The notes under the pieces are model-generated. The model was not told the origin of the DNA and did not search any database. It saw nothing but the letters and a program-made list of their open reading frames with translations. Shown here in pieces: positions 8,942 through 20,100 of a stretch of DNA of 64,000 nucleotides; the first letter of the stretch is position 1; every line of letters begins with the position of its first letter. The stretch comes from Paenibacillus sp. P25 (GTDB lineage: Bacteria > Bacillota > Bacilli > Paenibacillales > NBRC-103111): the NCBI GenBank assembly GCA_024704175.1, contig CP085629.1:2418001-2482000 (forward strand), in the 5' to 3' direction. The translations under genes were made by a program, and so were the position numbers.

Positions 8942-9906
8942 CTACCACAAGCTCGTTTCGCCGACCCTTCGGCTGACATGGTTGGTGATGTAAATGAAGA
9001 TCAGACTGACGATGCCCGTAAATAAATCCACCGCGGTGCCGTAGCTGTAGTTGCCGAGGGTCAGGCCCATCCGGTACACGAATGTGCTGAAAATATCGGC
9101 CGAATCGTATGTGGCAGGGTTCATCAGCAGAAAGGCTTTCTCGAAGCCGATATCGATGACATGCCCGATGTTCAGAATCAGCATGATGACCATCGCCGGC
9201 ATAATGCCCGGGAGCGTCACATTCCAGAGCTGCTTCCAGCGGCTCGCGCCATCGATTTCCGCCGCTTCATAGAGCTGGGGATCGATTCCCGTGAGCGCCG
9301 CCAGGTAAATGATCGATCCCCAGCCGGCATGATGCCAAATATCCGAGAGGACATAGATGGGCCGAAACCATTCGGGCTGCACCAGGAAATTGACGGGCCG
9401 CAGGCCGAGCGACTTCACGAGATGAGCGATCAGGCCGGTCGTTGGGGAGAGGAACATAATCACCATGCCCGCCACGACGACGTTGGAAATAAAGTGAGGC
9501 ATGTAGCTCACGGTCTGGACGAACCTTTTAAACAGCACATGCTTCAGCTCATTCATGCAGAGCGCCAAAATAACCGGCATCGGAAAGCCGAACACCACGT
9601 TGCTGATGCCCAGCAGGAAGGTATTGCGGAACAGCTTCAGGAAATCCGGGCTTTCAAAGAACATGCGATAATATTTGAATCCGGCCCACGGACTGGCCCA
9701 AACGCCTTTAAACAGATTGTAATCCTTGAAGGAAATCACGAGGCCGAACATCGGCAAATACTTGAACAGCACATAATAGACGAGACATGGAAGGAATAAA
9801 AGCAGCAGGTATTTGCTTTGATTCAGCTTCCTGAAGAACTTGACCCTCCCCGCCCCGGCAAAGAGAGGGCCATGGCGGGTTCCTCCGCGGCTCCAACCGG
9901 TTTCAT
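8942..9906 (-). CDS. ABC sugar permease, LplB-type (start region doubtful)
   Basis: The partner permease of the gene at 8065. The membrane core begins at FFRKLNQSKYLLLL and carries the EAA loop EAAEIDGASRWKQLW, ending VSRRVGETSLW. The best translational start is ATG-AAA at 9906 behind GGAGGAGGGG, but that frame does not continue into the core; a one-base shift in the G-rich stretch near 9845-9855 would join them. The alternative is an in-frame start inside the ribosome binding site at 9925. The core itself reads without interruption. Confidence 0.8.
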
Positions 9907-9966
9907 ACGCGTCCCCTCCTCCCACTACGGTTGTGATAAACCATTGGTAGGCACAAAACGACGTAC

Positions 9967-10746
9967 TTACGGTTCCAAATCATACGAATCCGTATCCACA
10001 TACAGACGGCAGGAGGCATGGCGGCGCAGTACGGAAGCGGGGCGGCCCGTCGTTATCGGTCCGTTCAGCGTTCTTCTTACCGCTTCGCGTTTGGTCGGAC
10101 CGGGTACCATGCAGAACAAGTGTTTCCCGGACATTAGCGCCGGAATCGTTAAGGTAATCGCATGGGTGGGAACGTCCTCCAAACCTGCGAAACAGCCGTC
10201 ATGAACCTGCTGCTCCCTGCAGGTGCGCTCCAGCTCTACCGGCTTTACCCATGCCTGATCGTCAAAATCCGCAACCGGCGGATCGTTGAAGGCGATATGC
10301 CCGTTCTCGCCGATGCCGAGACATACGATATCGATCGGCTTCTGGCGGAGCGACTCGGTATACCTTTCGCATTCGGACCGGATTTCGCTCGAGCTGTCGA
10401 TATAATGAACCGCTGCGAACGGCACTTTATCGAACAGCCGCTCGCGGAGAAACGTGCCGAACGACTGCGCACTGCCTGGTGGAAGTCCGATGTACTCATC
10501 CATATGGAAGGCCGTAATTCGATTCCACTCGATCCCGTCCGTCTGCAGTAGCGCCTCAAGAAATTCATTCTGGGATGGCGCCGCCGCGAAAATCATCCGA
10601 AGCTCCTCCTGCCCGTGCAGCGCCTCTTTCATGCACGCTGCGGCTTGAGCGGCGGCCGTCCTGCCAAGTGACTGCCGGTCCGGATATACTTGAACCTCCA
10701 ATTGATCCGTCCTTGTGGAATGGACGGGCCCGATCTGCTGGAACAT
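9967..10746 (-). CDS. nagB: Glucosamine-6-phosphate deaminase
   Basis: Converts glucosamine-6-P to fructose-6-P and ammonia. The 259-residue frame is intact and shows FHMDEYIGL (catalytic Asp region), CLGIGENGHIAFNDPP (substrate and catalytic His loop) and the C-terminal substrate-binding part. Start ATG at 10746, with GGGAGG 10 nt upstream; the ATG at 10764 would overlap that site. The upstream TIM-barrel gene ends at 10754, so the two are tightly coupled. It works with NagA at the end of the same operon. Confidence 0.9.
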   Translation of the reverse strand: MFQQIGPVHSTRTDQLEVQVYPDRQSLGRTAAAQAAACMKEALHGQEELRMIFAAAPSQNEFLEALLQTDGIEWNRITAFHMDEYIGLPPGSAQSFGTFLRERLFDKVPFAAVHYIDSSSEIRSECERYTESLRQKPIDIVCLGIGENGHIAFNDPPVADFDDQAWVKPVELERTCREQQVHDGCFAGLEDVPTHAITLTIPALMSGKHLFCMVPGPTKREAVRRTLNGPITTGRPASVLRRHASCRLYVDTDSYDLEP

Positions 10747-10753
10747 ATCCTTG

Positions 10754-11644
10754 TTACCTCCCATCCTTTATTTCCAAATCGAGTTCCCGGAGCATTGCGA
10801 GCAAATGGCTCACGCATTCTTCGGAAGCTTCCCGGCCGCCATCGGAGAAAGATAAGCCCATTGGCCGTTTCAGTTGCTCCTCCGTCAGCTTGGACCGAAG
10901 CCGGTAATGGGTCTCTACGACGAGGAACCCTTCATAACGGTCCTCGGCCAGCCTCTGAAATAGTCCTTCATAATCCACCTGCCCTCTGCCGATAGCGATC
11001 GCTTCCACTCCGGCTTCAGTCTTTACGGCATCCTTTAAATGGATGTGCCGGATCCGTCCTTTCAAAAATTCATAACCGTCCGGATAAGGAAGCTCTCCGT
11101 CCGGGTCCCACAGATCGTTCCCGGGGTCATAAAGCGCCTGCACCGCCGGAGAATCGACTTCGTCAATAATCCGCCTCACCTTCCGCGCATTACTGGCATA
11201 TACGCTGGGGTCGAATTCCAGTACGAAGGTGAGGCCCGCCTGCTCAAAGGACGGCGCAATCCGCTTCAGCCGCCTGACGATTCCCGGAAGCGCCTCTTCA
11301 AACGGGGATTTCGCCCAGAAGCTGAAGCCCCGGATGAGACGGGCGTCCAGACGCCCGGCTATGTCGATATACCGGTGAGCCAAAACGATATGTCTTTCCA
11401 CCTCCGTGGGATCGTCCAGCTCGCATTTGAAAATCGGCGCAGACAGAGCGCAGATGGAGAGCCCGCTCCTTCGAACAAGCGACGCGATGCCGTCAATGGC
11501 TTCGTCGTCGAGCTGGTGCAGCAACTTATCGTTCACCGACCGGAGCTCAAGAGCTTCAAGCCCATATTGATGGGCGAAGCGGGTGGCCTCCTGCAAATCC
11601 TGGGACACCTCATCCGTCACGATACCAAGCCGGAAGCTTCTCAT
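10754..11644 (-). CDS. Sugar phosphate isomerase/epimerase (xylose isomerase-like TIM barrel)
   Basis: A 296-residue AP-endonuclease-2-fold enzyme, typically metal-dependent and acting on keto/aldo sugars. Candidate metal ligands are seen in VLEFDPSVY, LYDPGND, RHIHLKD and VVETHYR (Glu, Asp, His, Glu). Its ATG overlaps the stop of the upstream oxidoreductase gene (ATGA), so the two are translationally coupled. In such operons this family usually works with Gfo/Idh/MocA oxidoreductases, as the three genes upstream suggest. Frame intact. Confidence 0.85.
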   Translation of the reverse strand: MRSFRLGIVTDEVSQDLQEATRFAHQYGLEALELRSVNDKLLHQLDDEAIDGIASLVRRSGLSICALSAPIFKCELDDPTEVERHIVLAHRYIDIAGRLDARLIRGFSFWAKSPFEEALPGIVRRLKRIAPSFEQAGLTFVLEFDPSVYASNARKVRRIIDEVDSPAVQALYDPGNDLWDPDGELPYPDGYEFLKGRIRHIHLKDAVKTEAGVEAIAIGRGQVDYEGLFQRLAEDRYEGFLVVETHYRLRSKLTEEQLKRPMGLSFSDGGREASEECVSHLLAMLRELDLEIKDGR

Positions 11645-12545
11645 AACGTCACCGTCCCGCCGGTGGAACGGCTGAGGTTGGCGGCTTCCAGGAAGCGCAC
11701 GATTTCGAGCGTTTCCGCTATATCGATGACGGGCTCGCCGTCTTTGAACATCTTCATAATATGCTCAAGCAGTCCGGCGTAGTAAGGCTTGCTGTACGCG
11801 TTGGTATCAACGAATAAAGTGCTCTTCTCCCAATGGATCAGCCCCCCGAACGCCTTGTTGCCTTTCCGGTTTCCGCGAATCGTCCCTACTCTTCCGTCGG
11901 CCCATATGCCTACAGCCAGATCGTGGTTTTCATTCGTCGTTACCGTTACCTGGCGGCCCCTGGGCCCAGCGTGCGGTAAAGCATCTCTGCCGTATGGATG
12001 CCGTACCAGAAGAATCCCGGCTGGGTAGGCTGAAGCTCCATCGGCCCGTAATAGTCCGCCCCGATGATTCCGCCAAGCTCCCCGTTCCCGAGCGTCACGT
12101 TAAGCGCCTCAGCATACCGCAGCGCCGAGCAGCTCATCAGCGGAAAGCCGTATTCCGCCGCGAGTTCTGCCATAAGACGGGCATCATCCGAACGGACGGC
12201 AAACGGTTTATCGACAAACACCGGCTTCCGGAAAGGAGCGATCCGTTTCAACTGTTCCAGATGCACCCGGCCGTCTACCGACATCAGAAGCACTGCGTCG
12301 CTTTGCTCGGCCACTTTCTCGGGAGAATTTACGATACGCACCCCATAACTTTCGGTAAGCTCCTTTTGGAACCCGGGCAGTCTCGACCAGCTTAGTTCAA
12401 AATCGGGCGAGCCCCCGGGGTAAGCAACGGTCACGCGGCCGCCCGGAACATGATGCTCCTGCTGAGGATCGTTGAGCAGTTTGGCAAAAGCGATGATGTG
12501 GGAAGTGTCAAGGCCGATCATTCCGATGTTTAGCTGTTGATCCAT
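11641..12545 (-). CDS. Gfo/Idh/MocA-family oxidoreductase (frame-disrupted)
   Basis: An NAD(P)-dependent sugar oxidoreductase of about 300 residues. The N-terminal Rossmann motif is atypical (IGMIGLDTSHIIAFAKLL), of the kind annotated as a dehydrogenase lacking the classic GxGxxG. PVFVDKPFAV is the conserved KP motif. One frame change in the G/C-rich stretch near 11951-11976 separates it from a C-terminal part starting GRQVTVTTNENHD and ending SRSTGGTVTL. The stop overlaps the start of the TIM-barrel gene. The upstream ribosome binding site (GGAGG) is 14 nt from ATG, somewhat long. Confidence 0.8.
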
Positions 12546-12563
12546 AGGGTATCTTTTTCCCTC

Positions 12564-13593
12564 CTATTCATGGATTGCAATTTCTTGTCCCGTCCGGGCC
12601 GATTCATAGATCGCCAGGATCAGGTCCACCGATTTCCTTGCTTCCTCCCCGTTCACAAGCGGCTCCCGATCTTCCTTTACGGCATGAAGAATATCGTCAA
12701 CGAAAAGGTAATGACCGTCGGAGGTCATATCCTCCAGCTTGGTGGAGCTCATGGTGGAGAGCGCTCCAACCTTCGGTGCCTGCTCCTCGGAATCCAGCGG
12801 CTTCCACTGCAGAATCCCACTGTCGCTCACGACGATCGACCCTTTCTCCCCGTGAAGCTCGAAACGGGTTTCCTGCCCCGGATAGACGGAGGTCGTCCCC
12901 TGAATGACGCCGAACGCGCCGTTCTTATACTTAAGCACGGCCACGGCCGTATCTTCGACTTCAATATCCCGCACAAGCGGCGCGGCATAGGCGAAGACGG
13001 AAGCTACGCCGCCCATCAGATACTGGATCACGTCGACGCCGTGCACACCCTGATTCATCAGCGCGCCGCCTCCGTCCCACTGCCAGGTCCCCGCCAGCCG
13101 GCGCTTTTGTAGTATTCCGGGCTGCGGTAATATTTCAAATAGGCGTCGCCAAGCACTAAGGTTCCAAGCTTTCCATCCTGAATCGCCTGGCGCGCTGCGA
13201 TTACGGACGGCATGAGCCGCCGCTGGAAGACGCACCCAGCTTCACGTGATGGTCGCGGGCGGCTGCAATCATCCGCGACATTTGATCCGGGGTAATCTCG
13301 AGCGGTTTCTCGCATAGGATATGTTTTCCCGCTTCAGCCGCCGCAACCGCGACCTCGGCATGCATACCGCTTGGGACGCAAACCGATACGATATCGATAT
13401 CTTCTCTCTTCAGCATCTCTTCATAATCCGCGTACACGCCGCTTATATTGTAATCTTCCGCTAATTTCCGGGCTTTCTCCGGCACGACATCGGCTATGGC
13501 GACCAGCTCCGTCTCCGGATGAGCGGCAATGGCTCTGGCGTGATAGGGAGCAATCACCCCTGCGCCTACGATACCAAAGCGAATTTTTGACAT
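12564..13593 (-). CDS. Gfo/Idh/MocA-family oxidoreductase (frame-disrupted)
   Basis: The second of three related oxidoreductases, about 343 residues. It shows a classic Rossmann motif (GIVGAGVIAPYHARAI), the KP motif in ILCEKPLEI, and GGALMNQGVHGVDVIQYLMG, which contains the catalytic-region histidine. Frame changes near 13205-13230 and 13085-13100 split it; the middle piece reads KLGTLVLGDAYLKYYRS. ATG at 13593 follows GGGGTGATCC, 4 nt after the stop of the upstream gene, so the operon is tight. Confidence 0.85.
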
Positions 13594-13597
13594 AGGA

Positions 13598-14580
13598 TCA
13601 CCCCAACGCTCCGATTTCAATTTCCTTATTTGTTTCGTACGACCGATAAACCGCTTCGAGCACTTCATTGATGGTCTTGGCATATTCACCCGAGCATTCG
13701 AGAGGGCGAACACCGTCGATCGCATCCACCAAATCCTGCAGCTGCAGCACGAATGGGTCCTGCGCCTCAGGCAGGGGCAATTCCCGGTACTTGCCTTGAT
13801 CACTGATCCACAGGCCTTTACCGGTTTCCAGCCGCAGCATTCCATGGCTGAAGACCAGATGGGTTGCATTTTCATGAACCCCTTCATAGCCCGATTGAAC
13901 GACCGTGCAAGGAATGCCGGATTCGCTTTCGAGCCATAATGCCCCGCTCCCCTCGACATCCCCCCGCTCGCCGTAATGGGTTAAATGGGCCTTCACCTTA
14001 CGGATACGGCTGTCTTGAAGCCATTGGATCTTATCGATCGAATGTGCCCCCAGATTCATCAGAATCCCGCCGCCCGCCTGCGTTTTGTGGAAAAACCATT
14101 CCGGTCTGGAGGCCGAATAATAATGCTGGTGACGCGTATCGTTGATCATGACGAGCCGCCCCAGATCGCCCCGCTGCACGATCTCCCTCGCCATCCGGTT
14201 TTCCCGAAAATAATGCTGGGTCAGGCCCACCATCAGCTGGACCTGGCAAGCCTTGGCAGCGGCTATCATCTCCTCGCATTCGCGGACGGTGAGCGCCATC
14301 GGCTTTTCCATCAGAATGTGGGAGCCGGCTTGAGCACAATAAATCGCGCCTCCCGGTGGAGAACATGCGGCACAGCCACGATGACGATATCCGCGCGCTC
14401 CTTGTCCACCATAAACCGGTAGTCGGTATACGCCCGAACTCCGTAAAGCCGTGCCGCCTCCTCAGCCCGTTCCAGCCGCACATCGGCTACCGCCACCGCC
14501 TGCAGCCGTTCCATCCGCGATATGGCCTTCATATGTCGCTCCAATATTATGCCTGCACCAACGACCCAAACGCGAAGCAT
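13598..14580 (-). CDS. Gfo/Idh/MocA-family oxidoreductase (frame-disrupted)
   Basis: First gene of the amino-sugar operon, about 327 residues. N-terminal VWVVGAGIILERHMKAI (Rossmann), then after one frame change near 14325-14340 EKPMALTVRECEEMI and GGGILMNLGAHSIDKIQWL. Start ATG at 14580 with GGGAGGTG about 6 nt upstream. It is divergent from the membrane AraC regulator at 14842, the natural candidate to control the operon. Confidence 0.85.
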
Positions 14581-14753
14581 AGAGCACCTCCCTGCTCATT
14601 TGTTCCTGATGGCTTAGCGCTTGACTAACTCCAATGTACGGCCAATGACTCCGTTTGAACATCATCTCTATTTCAAATCATGCACATGATTTCGAAAAAC
14701 CGAAAAACAGTGAAGATTCCACAAAACAGGTGAGCGATGAATCCGAATCCTTT

Positions 14754-14791
14754 GTTCTCAATGAAGAGAACTTACGGTATAATTTATACCA
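14754..14791 (+). promoter_or_regulatory. Promoter of the AraC regulator with palindrome over the -10
   Basis: -10 TATAAT at 14778-14783 and a possible -35 TTCTCA at 14754-14759 (17-bp spacing by my count). The -10 lies inside the near-perfect palindrome GGTATAATTTATACC (14777-14791), a possible operator for autoregulation. Confidence 0.45.
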
Positions 14792-14841
14792 AGCTGAACA
14801 AGCGGAGCTTGTATCTATTGCAAGGAGTGTGGATCCTGCCT

Positions 14842-17073
14842 ATGAAGCTGACGCAGCTTATCCTCCAGTGGAAAGCCAAGACCAATTCGTTATTTATCCG
14901 TTTGTTCACCAGCTTCCTCATCGTGATTCTCTTGCTCGTTTCCTTCAATTACATCTCCCTTGCCTTTTCCAAGAACAAACTCCGTACCGAAGTGATTAAT
15001 TACAATACCTTGAACCTGAAGACTACGACGGACAATTATGAAAAGCACTTTGAGCTCATCAAAAACCAGCCGCTTAATTTTTATTTCAATGAGAACGTGC
15101 AGATGCTATATTTTGACCAATACAGTTCTGTGAACTATGAGATTGCATCCAAAACCGTGCAGGACATCCACCAAATGACGCGTAATCCGCAGCTTTATCT
15201 GAGCAATGTCATCCTCTACTATAAAAAGAACGCTTTGGTCCTGGATAAGAGTTCCATTACGAAAGAGAGCACTTATTTTTCGAAATTTTATTTCAGCCGG
15301 GACTACCCTCTCGCTTTTTGGCAGAATCAATTTCAGGACAATACCCCTTATCGCGTGTATCCGCCTTCTTCGTTCTACGATGTCCCTTTTCATGAAGATT
15401 TCAATTTCCTCGGCTACGAATTTCCGCTTCTGGTGAAAAATAATTGGTACCCGGACTTCTACATGGCGGCTTTCCTGGACGTGAAGAAAATGTTTCAAGC
15501 GTTTCACCTGTCCATCAATGACAATTTCTTTATTCTGGACGGTGCCGGCCGTAAGCTGTTCTCTTCCTCTCCCGACGCTGGAATCGGGTCTCTGCCGGTA
15601 TTCGAAGACACGAAGAGCTATATCAAGAAAGATTCGTATTATTTCTTCTATAAAAAGGGAGCCGTATCGGGACTTACTTACGTGAATGTCGTTCCCGATT
15701 CGTATGTCGCTTCCCAGGTTCGGCTTAACGTCTCGCTGGTCACATTGCTCATCGTTACGATCGGAATCAGCATCGCAGCCTCCATCCTGTTCAGCATGAG
15801 CATCCATCATCCCATCCGGCGAATTCTCGAATCCGTTAAGCAGTTTAATTCGCTAGTACCGATCCGAAGCAAAATTAACGAATTCAATCTCATCGGCCAT
15901 CAGATTGACCGCATTCGGAGCGATATAAGCCAGAAAAATTCACAGCTGAGGAGCTTCGCTTACATCAGCGACTTAAAAAAAATCCGCAGCAACCTGGAGA
16001 TGGATTTCAGCGATAAGCCGTTTGTTTTCGTCTTGTTTGACTTAACCTTCAAAAAGCGGAATGAGGACCGGACGGGGACGGAGCAGAATTGGGTCTACTA
16101 CGTCAAGGAATTTATTGATTACAACTTCAGGCAGCAGTTTCGGGACCCGCTAACCTTACAAATTGAAGCGAATCAAATTCTGACCTTCGTTTTTATGGAT
16201 GAACCGGATCAGTCGGCGCTCGACGCACTCCTAGAGAAGCTCAGGCAAATTTTTGAATTTGACAAGGATGAAGGATTCGTTACCATGGGGGTCAGCTCGC
16301 TTTACTCCAGTGCATCCCGGATGACTGAAGCTTACGAGGAAACACTCGGGCTTATCAAACAGCGCAAGTTAAACGACAGCGACCAAATCATCCGGAGCGG
16401 TCCGGCGGCTCTGCCCAATCCCATCCTTCTTCCGCCGCAGCAGGAGCAGGAATTTTATTTGAATCTGCAGGCCGGCAATGAGGCGGAAACCTTGCAGATC
16501 GTACAGCGGTTCTTGAACCTGCTCCAGAAGCGGGAAGCGTCGTGCGATCAGTTTTACCGGTTTGCCGAGGAAATTATCCATAAAACGTTAAAGACACTGA
16601 GCACCATACAAGCCGATGGCCTGCATACGGTTAAAGCGGACTCTCCCCGGGAGTGTCTTGCCGGCTGTCATACCTTTGAGCGACTCTCCTGTTTCCTTGA
16701 TGAGTTTCTTAGGGAAGCGGCTGGTTTGGTGAATAAAAAGAAAGAGGAGCGCGACCCGATCACGAGCTATGTGATCGACTACATGGAGAAGCATTATGAC
16801 GGTGAAGTCACGCTTGAAAGCATGGCCGAGAAGCTGAACATTACGAGCGGATATTTATCCACTTATTTCAAAGAGAAGACCGGTGTGAATTTCCTCGATT
16901 ACTTGAATGATCTTCGGATTCGGAAAGCCAAAGAAATGCTTCTGCACTCCAGCTTCAAGATCCAGGATGTCGCAAGAAAAGCGGGCTACCACAACATGAA
17001 CTCCTTCAATCGGATGTTCAAGAAATTTTCCGGGATTACGCCCAGCGAATTTCGGAAGCAAATTCATACATGA
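14842..17073 (+). CDS. Membrane-anchored AraC-family regulator (two TM segments, extracytoplasmic sensor)
   Basis: A 743-residue one-component regulator. A hydrophobic segment (FTSFLIVILLLVSFNY) near the N-terminus and a second near residues 285-305 flank an extracytoplasmic sensor of about 240 residues. A HAMP-like linker and a cytoplasmic middle follow, then the AraC double HTH in the last 100 residues (ITSGYLSTYFKEKTGVNF, then VARKAGYHNMNSFNRMFKKF). The ATG at 14842 is preferred: the upstream in-frame codons overlap the promoter, and AAGGAG lies 14 nt before it. Divergent from the amino-sugar operon, which it most likely activates on sensing an extracellular carbohydrate or its binding protein. 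Frame intact. Confidence 0.85.
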   Translation: MKLTQLILQWKAKTNSLFIRLFTSFLIVILLLVSFNYISLAFSKNKLRTEVINYNTLNLKTTTDNYEKHFELIKNQPLNFYFNENVQMLYFDQYSSVNYEIASKTVQDIHQMTRNPQLYLSNVILYYKKNALVLDKSSITKESTYFSKFYFSRDYPLAFWQNQFQDNTPYRVYPPSSFYDVPFHEDFNFLGYEFPLLVKNNWYPDFYMAAFLDVKKMFQAFHLSINDNFFILDGAGRKLFSSSPDAGIGSLPVFEDTKSYIKKDSYYFFYKKGAVSGLTYVNVVPDSYVASQVRLNVSLVTLLIVTIGISIAASILFSMSIHHPIRRILESVKQFNSLVPIRSKINEFNLIGHQIDRIRSDISQKNSQLRSFAYISDLKKIRSNLEMDFSDKPFVFVLFDLTFKKRNEDRTGTEQNWVYYVKEFIDYNFRQQFRDPLTLQIEANQILTFVFMDEPDQSALDALLEKLRQIFEFDKDEGFVTMGVSSLYSSASRMTEAYEETLGLIKQRKLNDSDQIIRSGPAALPNPILLPPQQEQEFYLNLQAGNEAETLQIVQRFLNLLQKREASCDQFYRFAEEIIHKTLKTLSTIQADGLHTVKADSPRECLAGCHTFERLSCFLDEFLREAAGLVNKKKEERDPITSYVIDYMEKHYDGEVTLESMAEKLNITSGYLSTYFKEKTGVNFLDYLNDLRIRKAKEMLLHSSFKIQDVARKAGYHNMNSFNRMFKKFSGITPSEFRKQIHT

Positions 17074-17110
17074 TGAGTGGCTTCGCACGCGGAACGGATG
17101 AAGCAAGAAA

Positions 17111-17140
17111 GAAACCGCCCCTCACCCGAGAGGCGGTTAT
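17111..17140. terminator. Bidirectional terminator between convergent genes
   Basis: AACCGCC (17113-17119) pairs with GGCGGTT (17132-17138) with T-rich flanks; it serves the AraC gene and the convergent propeller gene. Confidence 0.7.
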
Positions 17141-17146
17141 TGTTGT

Positions 17147-20100
17147 TTACAAGGTTCGGATCCACTTCAGGAGAATATTCGCCTGCGCCTCGGTGGGCTT
17201 TTTGCCGCTGAGCGCAGCGATCTCCTTTTGCAGGGCGGACAGGACGGCCCGTTTCCCTTCCACGCTCCCCGCTCCTCCGCCTTCTTGGCGGCCGTAAGCT
17301 GAGCGCATATCGCTTCGCCCACACCCGTATCGGAAACGGTGAACCTCTTAGCCAATACGCACAAGCTGTCGTAGGTGGCCGAAACGTTGAACGTGAACGT
17401 TTTGGCGTTCGTATTGCCGGCCTGATCTCTTGCTTTCACGGTTACGCTGCTGCTGCCAGGGTTCAAGTCGTAAGCAGGGCGGTCGATTAATGCTCCTGCA
17501 CATGGATTTCCTTCAAGACCGGAGACGGAATCCGATGCTTGACAACCGATGGTGACAAGCTGATCGACCGTAAACTTGTTCGAGCCGGTAAACGACAACG
17601 CCGGGGCCGTTTTATCGATCTTGACTTCAAAGGTATGCGGCGTTTCTTTATTGTAAGCCCGGTCCTCCGACATATACGTGACAGCGGTCACCCCTTCAGC
17701 TGAAATCGTAAAAGCAGCGGACGAACTCGGGACCGTCACCGGCTGCAAGGTGAAGGCGCCGCTCGCAGAGTAAGTCACACTTGAGACGCCGGTGCCGCCG
17801 TCATCCTTGGCCTGGAGGGAGACCTCCACATCGCGGTTCACCCAACCGGCTGCGTTCGGGGCCGGCGAGTAGGTCGCCGTCGTGACCGGGGCCTGCGTAT
17901 CCTGTACGGTAAACGAGAAGTCATCGTAGTACGCTTCCGCGATATTGTAGCTGGTCGTGACGGCGATTAATCGGGCATACGCCGCATTCCCGGGCGCCGG
18001 ACCGGACAGCGTGACCGTCTGCCACTGACCGAGCCTGCTTTGATCCAGGTGCTTTTCCAAGGTCGTTATCGTGGCGTTCTTGCTGTCGAAGAACCTGAGC
18101 ATCACGCTCGGCTGACCGGACTCGATATAAATCTGAACGCTGGAAGTATAGTTCTTTCCTGCCGTGACCGGAATTTTGTCGCTCTGCAGGGCGACGGAAG
18201 CGTTCCGCGACCGGTCGATCAGCTTCAGGCTCTTGGAGCCCGAATAGCTCCTCGTGCTGCTGATTTCAAAAGTCTTATCCGTCCCGGTAGCAAATAAGGA
18301 GGTCCAGCCGGGAACCGTGCTGCCGGATGCCGTCTCCTCAAAGCCCGGGTTGCTTACAGGCACCGGAATCCCTGCCGGAGGCTCCTTGGTCTCACCGTCC
18401 ACCTGGATCCGGTACAGAACCGTGTTGGTCGCGGAATCGGTAAAATACAGATTTCCGTCTAGACCGAGCTCAAAGCGCGATGCATCCGTAATTGTACGGG
18501 ATTCCAGAGTTTCGGGATCGATCACCGTCAGTTTATTGTTGAACAGCACATAGAGAAGGCCGTCCTTCGACCAACGCATCGAATGATGAGCCCATTGCGA
18601 ATAGTTGAGGCTCGGATAAATCTTCTTGCTCTTGACGATTTGATACGTTTTCGGATCGAGCGCAAAAATATACTCGTAGGCGGCGCCCCAGATCAGGCCA
18701 TCCGGTCCGACGGACAAATCGCCGATAAAGATCGGTTTGTCGAGACCGGGGACGCGCAGCGGGAATTCTGTGATCTTCTGCTTGGTCACCGAATCCCAGA
18801 CGAAGATTTTGGCCTCCTCCGCCGTCGGGAGAGAGCCCAGACCGCCGCGAATGGTTGTGGAACCGAACACCTTACCGTCCAGGTAAGCGAGGCTGAGTAA
18901 GCTTTGATCCTGCACAATATTGCGGTAGACTTCGTGGCCTCCCTTAGCGGGATCATACACCGTCATGGCTCCGCCCAGCGTCCCATAGGTCGGGATCGTC
19001 GCGATATACAGCTTCCCGCCGCCGGAGGTCATATTGACAAGACGCTCCTGCTGTTCCTCGAGAACCAAGGTTTTCTTTGGGTTCTCCGCGCCCGGAGGCG
19101 ATTTCATGTCGTATTCGAACAGCGCACCTTCGGGATAAACGCCCATGTACATTTTGTCCCCTAACGGATACATGCTGTCCCCTGACCCAAGGAATAAGTG
19201 GTCACCGATAAATCCTTCGGATCGATGATGGAACCCCGGCTCGTCTGCACACCCGTAAAGAACAGCTTCCCGTCCGGCGCGGTCTGGATCCGGTCTACGA
19301 CACCCGGCGTTCCCGGTATGACCGTATTGTACAAATGGACCTGCTTCGTCTCAATATTCAAGATCGCCACACCGCCGTCGTAGCGGACGGTGACCAGATT
19401 TTTACCCGGCGGCTCAGGGTTATTCGGGAACTCGACCCAATCCGCACCGCGGAAGCCGCTTCCGTATTCCATCCCTGTCAGTGCCACCTCATGTGTGTTC
19501 AAATCGAAGGTCTTCAGCTTCTTGTCGGACATATAATATATTTTGCCGTCCAGCGAATCCGTTTCATGCAGGCCCGTTACATTGTCCAGGACAACGTCCA
19601 GCCAGGACTGCGTCTGCGTATCGTAGATATAGCCGGGCCCCGGAACACCGGTGCCGTCCGTATAGCGGGCGAACAAATATCGGTTATCGATGGTGTCGAG
19701 ATCGTAAACCGTATCGTCGCCCTCCGGCACGCTTAAGCCTTCTGCGATGTTCGTTTTCTCTCCGGTGGCCAGATTTACCCGAACAATTTGGCGATGGGCC
19801 GTACCGGCGTAGACGTTCCCGCCTTGGTAAGCGATGGAACGGACGTATTCCTGCGGAATGGCTCCGATGACGCGTCCATAATCCTTGACCTGCTTGGTGG
19901 CAGGATCGTACTGGAATACTTTCCCGCCCGGATAGGTGCCGACGTACACCTTCCCCGCCTCGTCCGTCGTCACGCAGATCGGCCAGGACTCTCCTTCGAA
20001 TACGGCCACCTGCTCCGGTACATGCGTGACCGGGGAATAGCTCCAAAGCCGCGCACCCGATCCGTCAGCCGCCACATAGAGCGTCCCGTCCGGTGCGACC

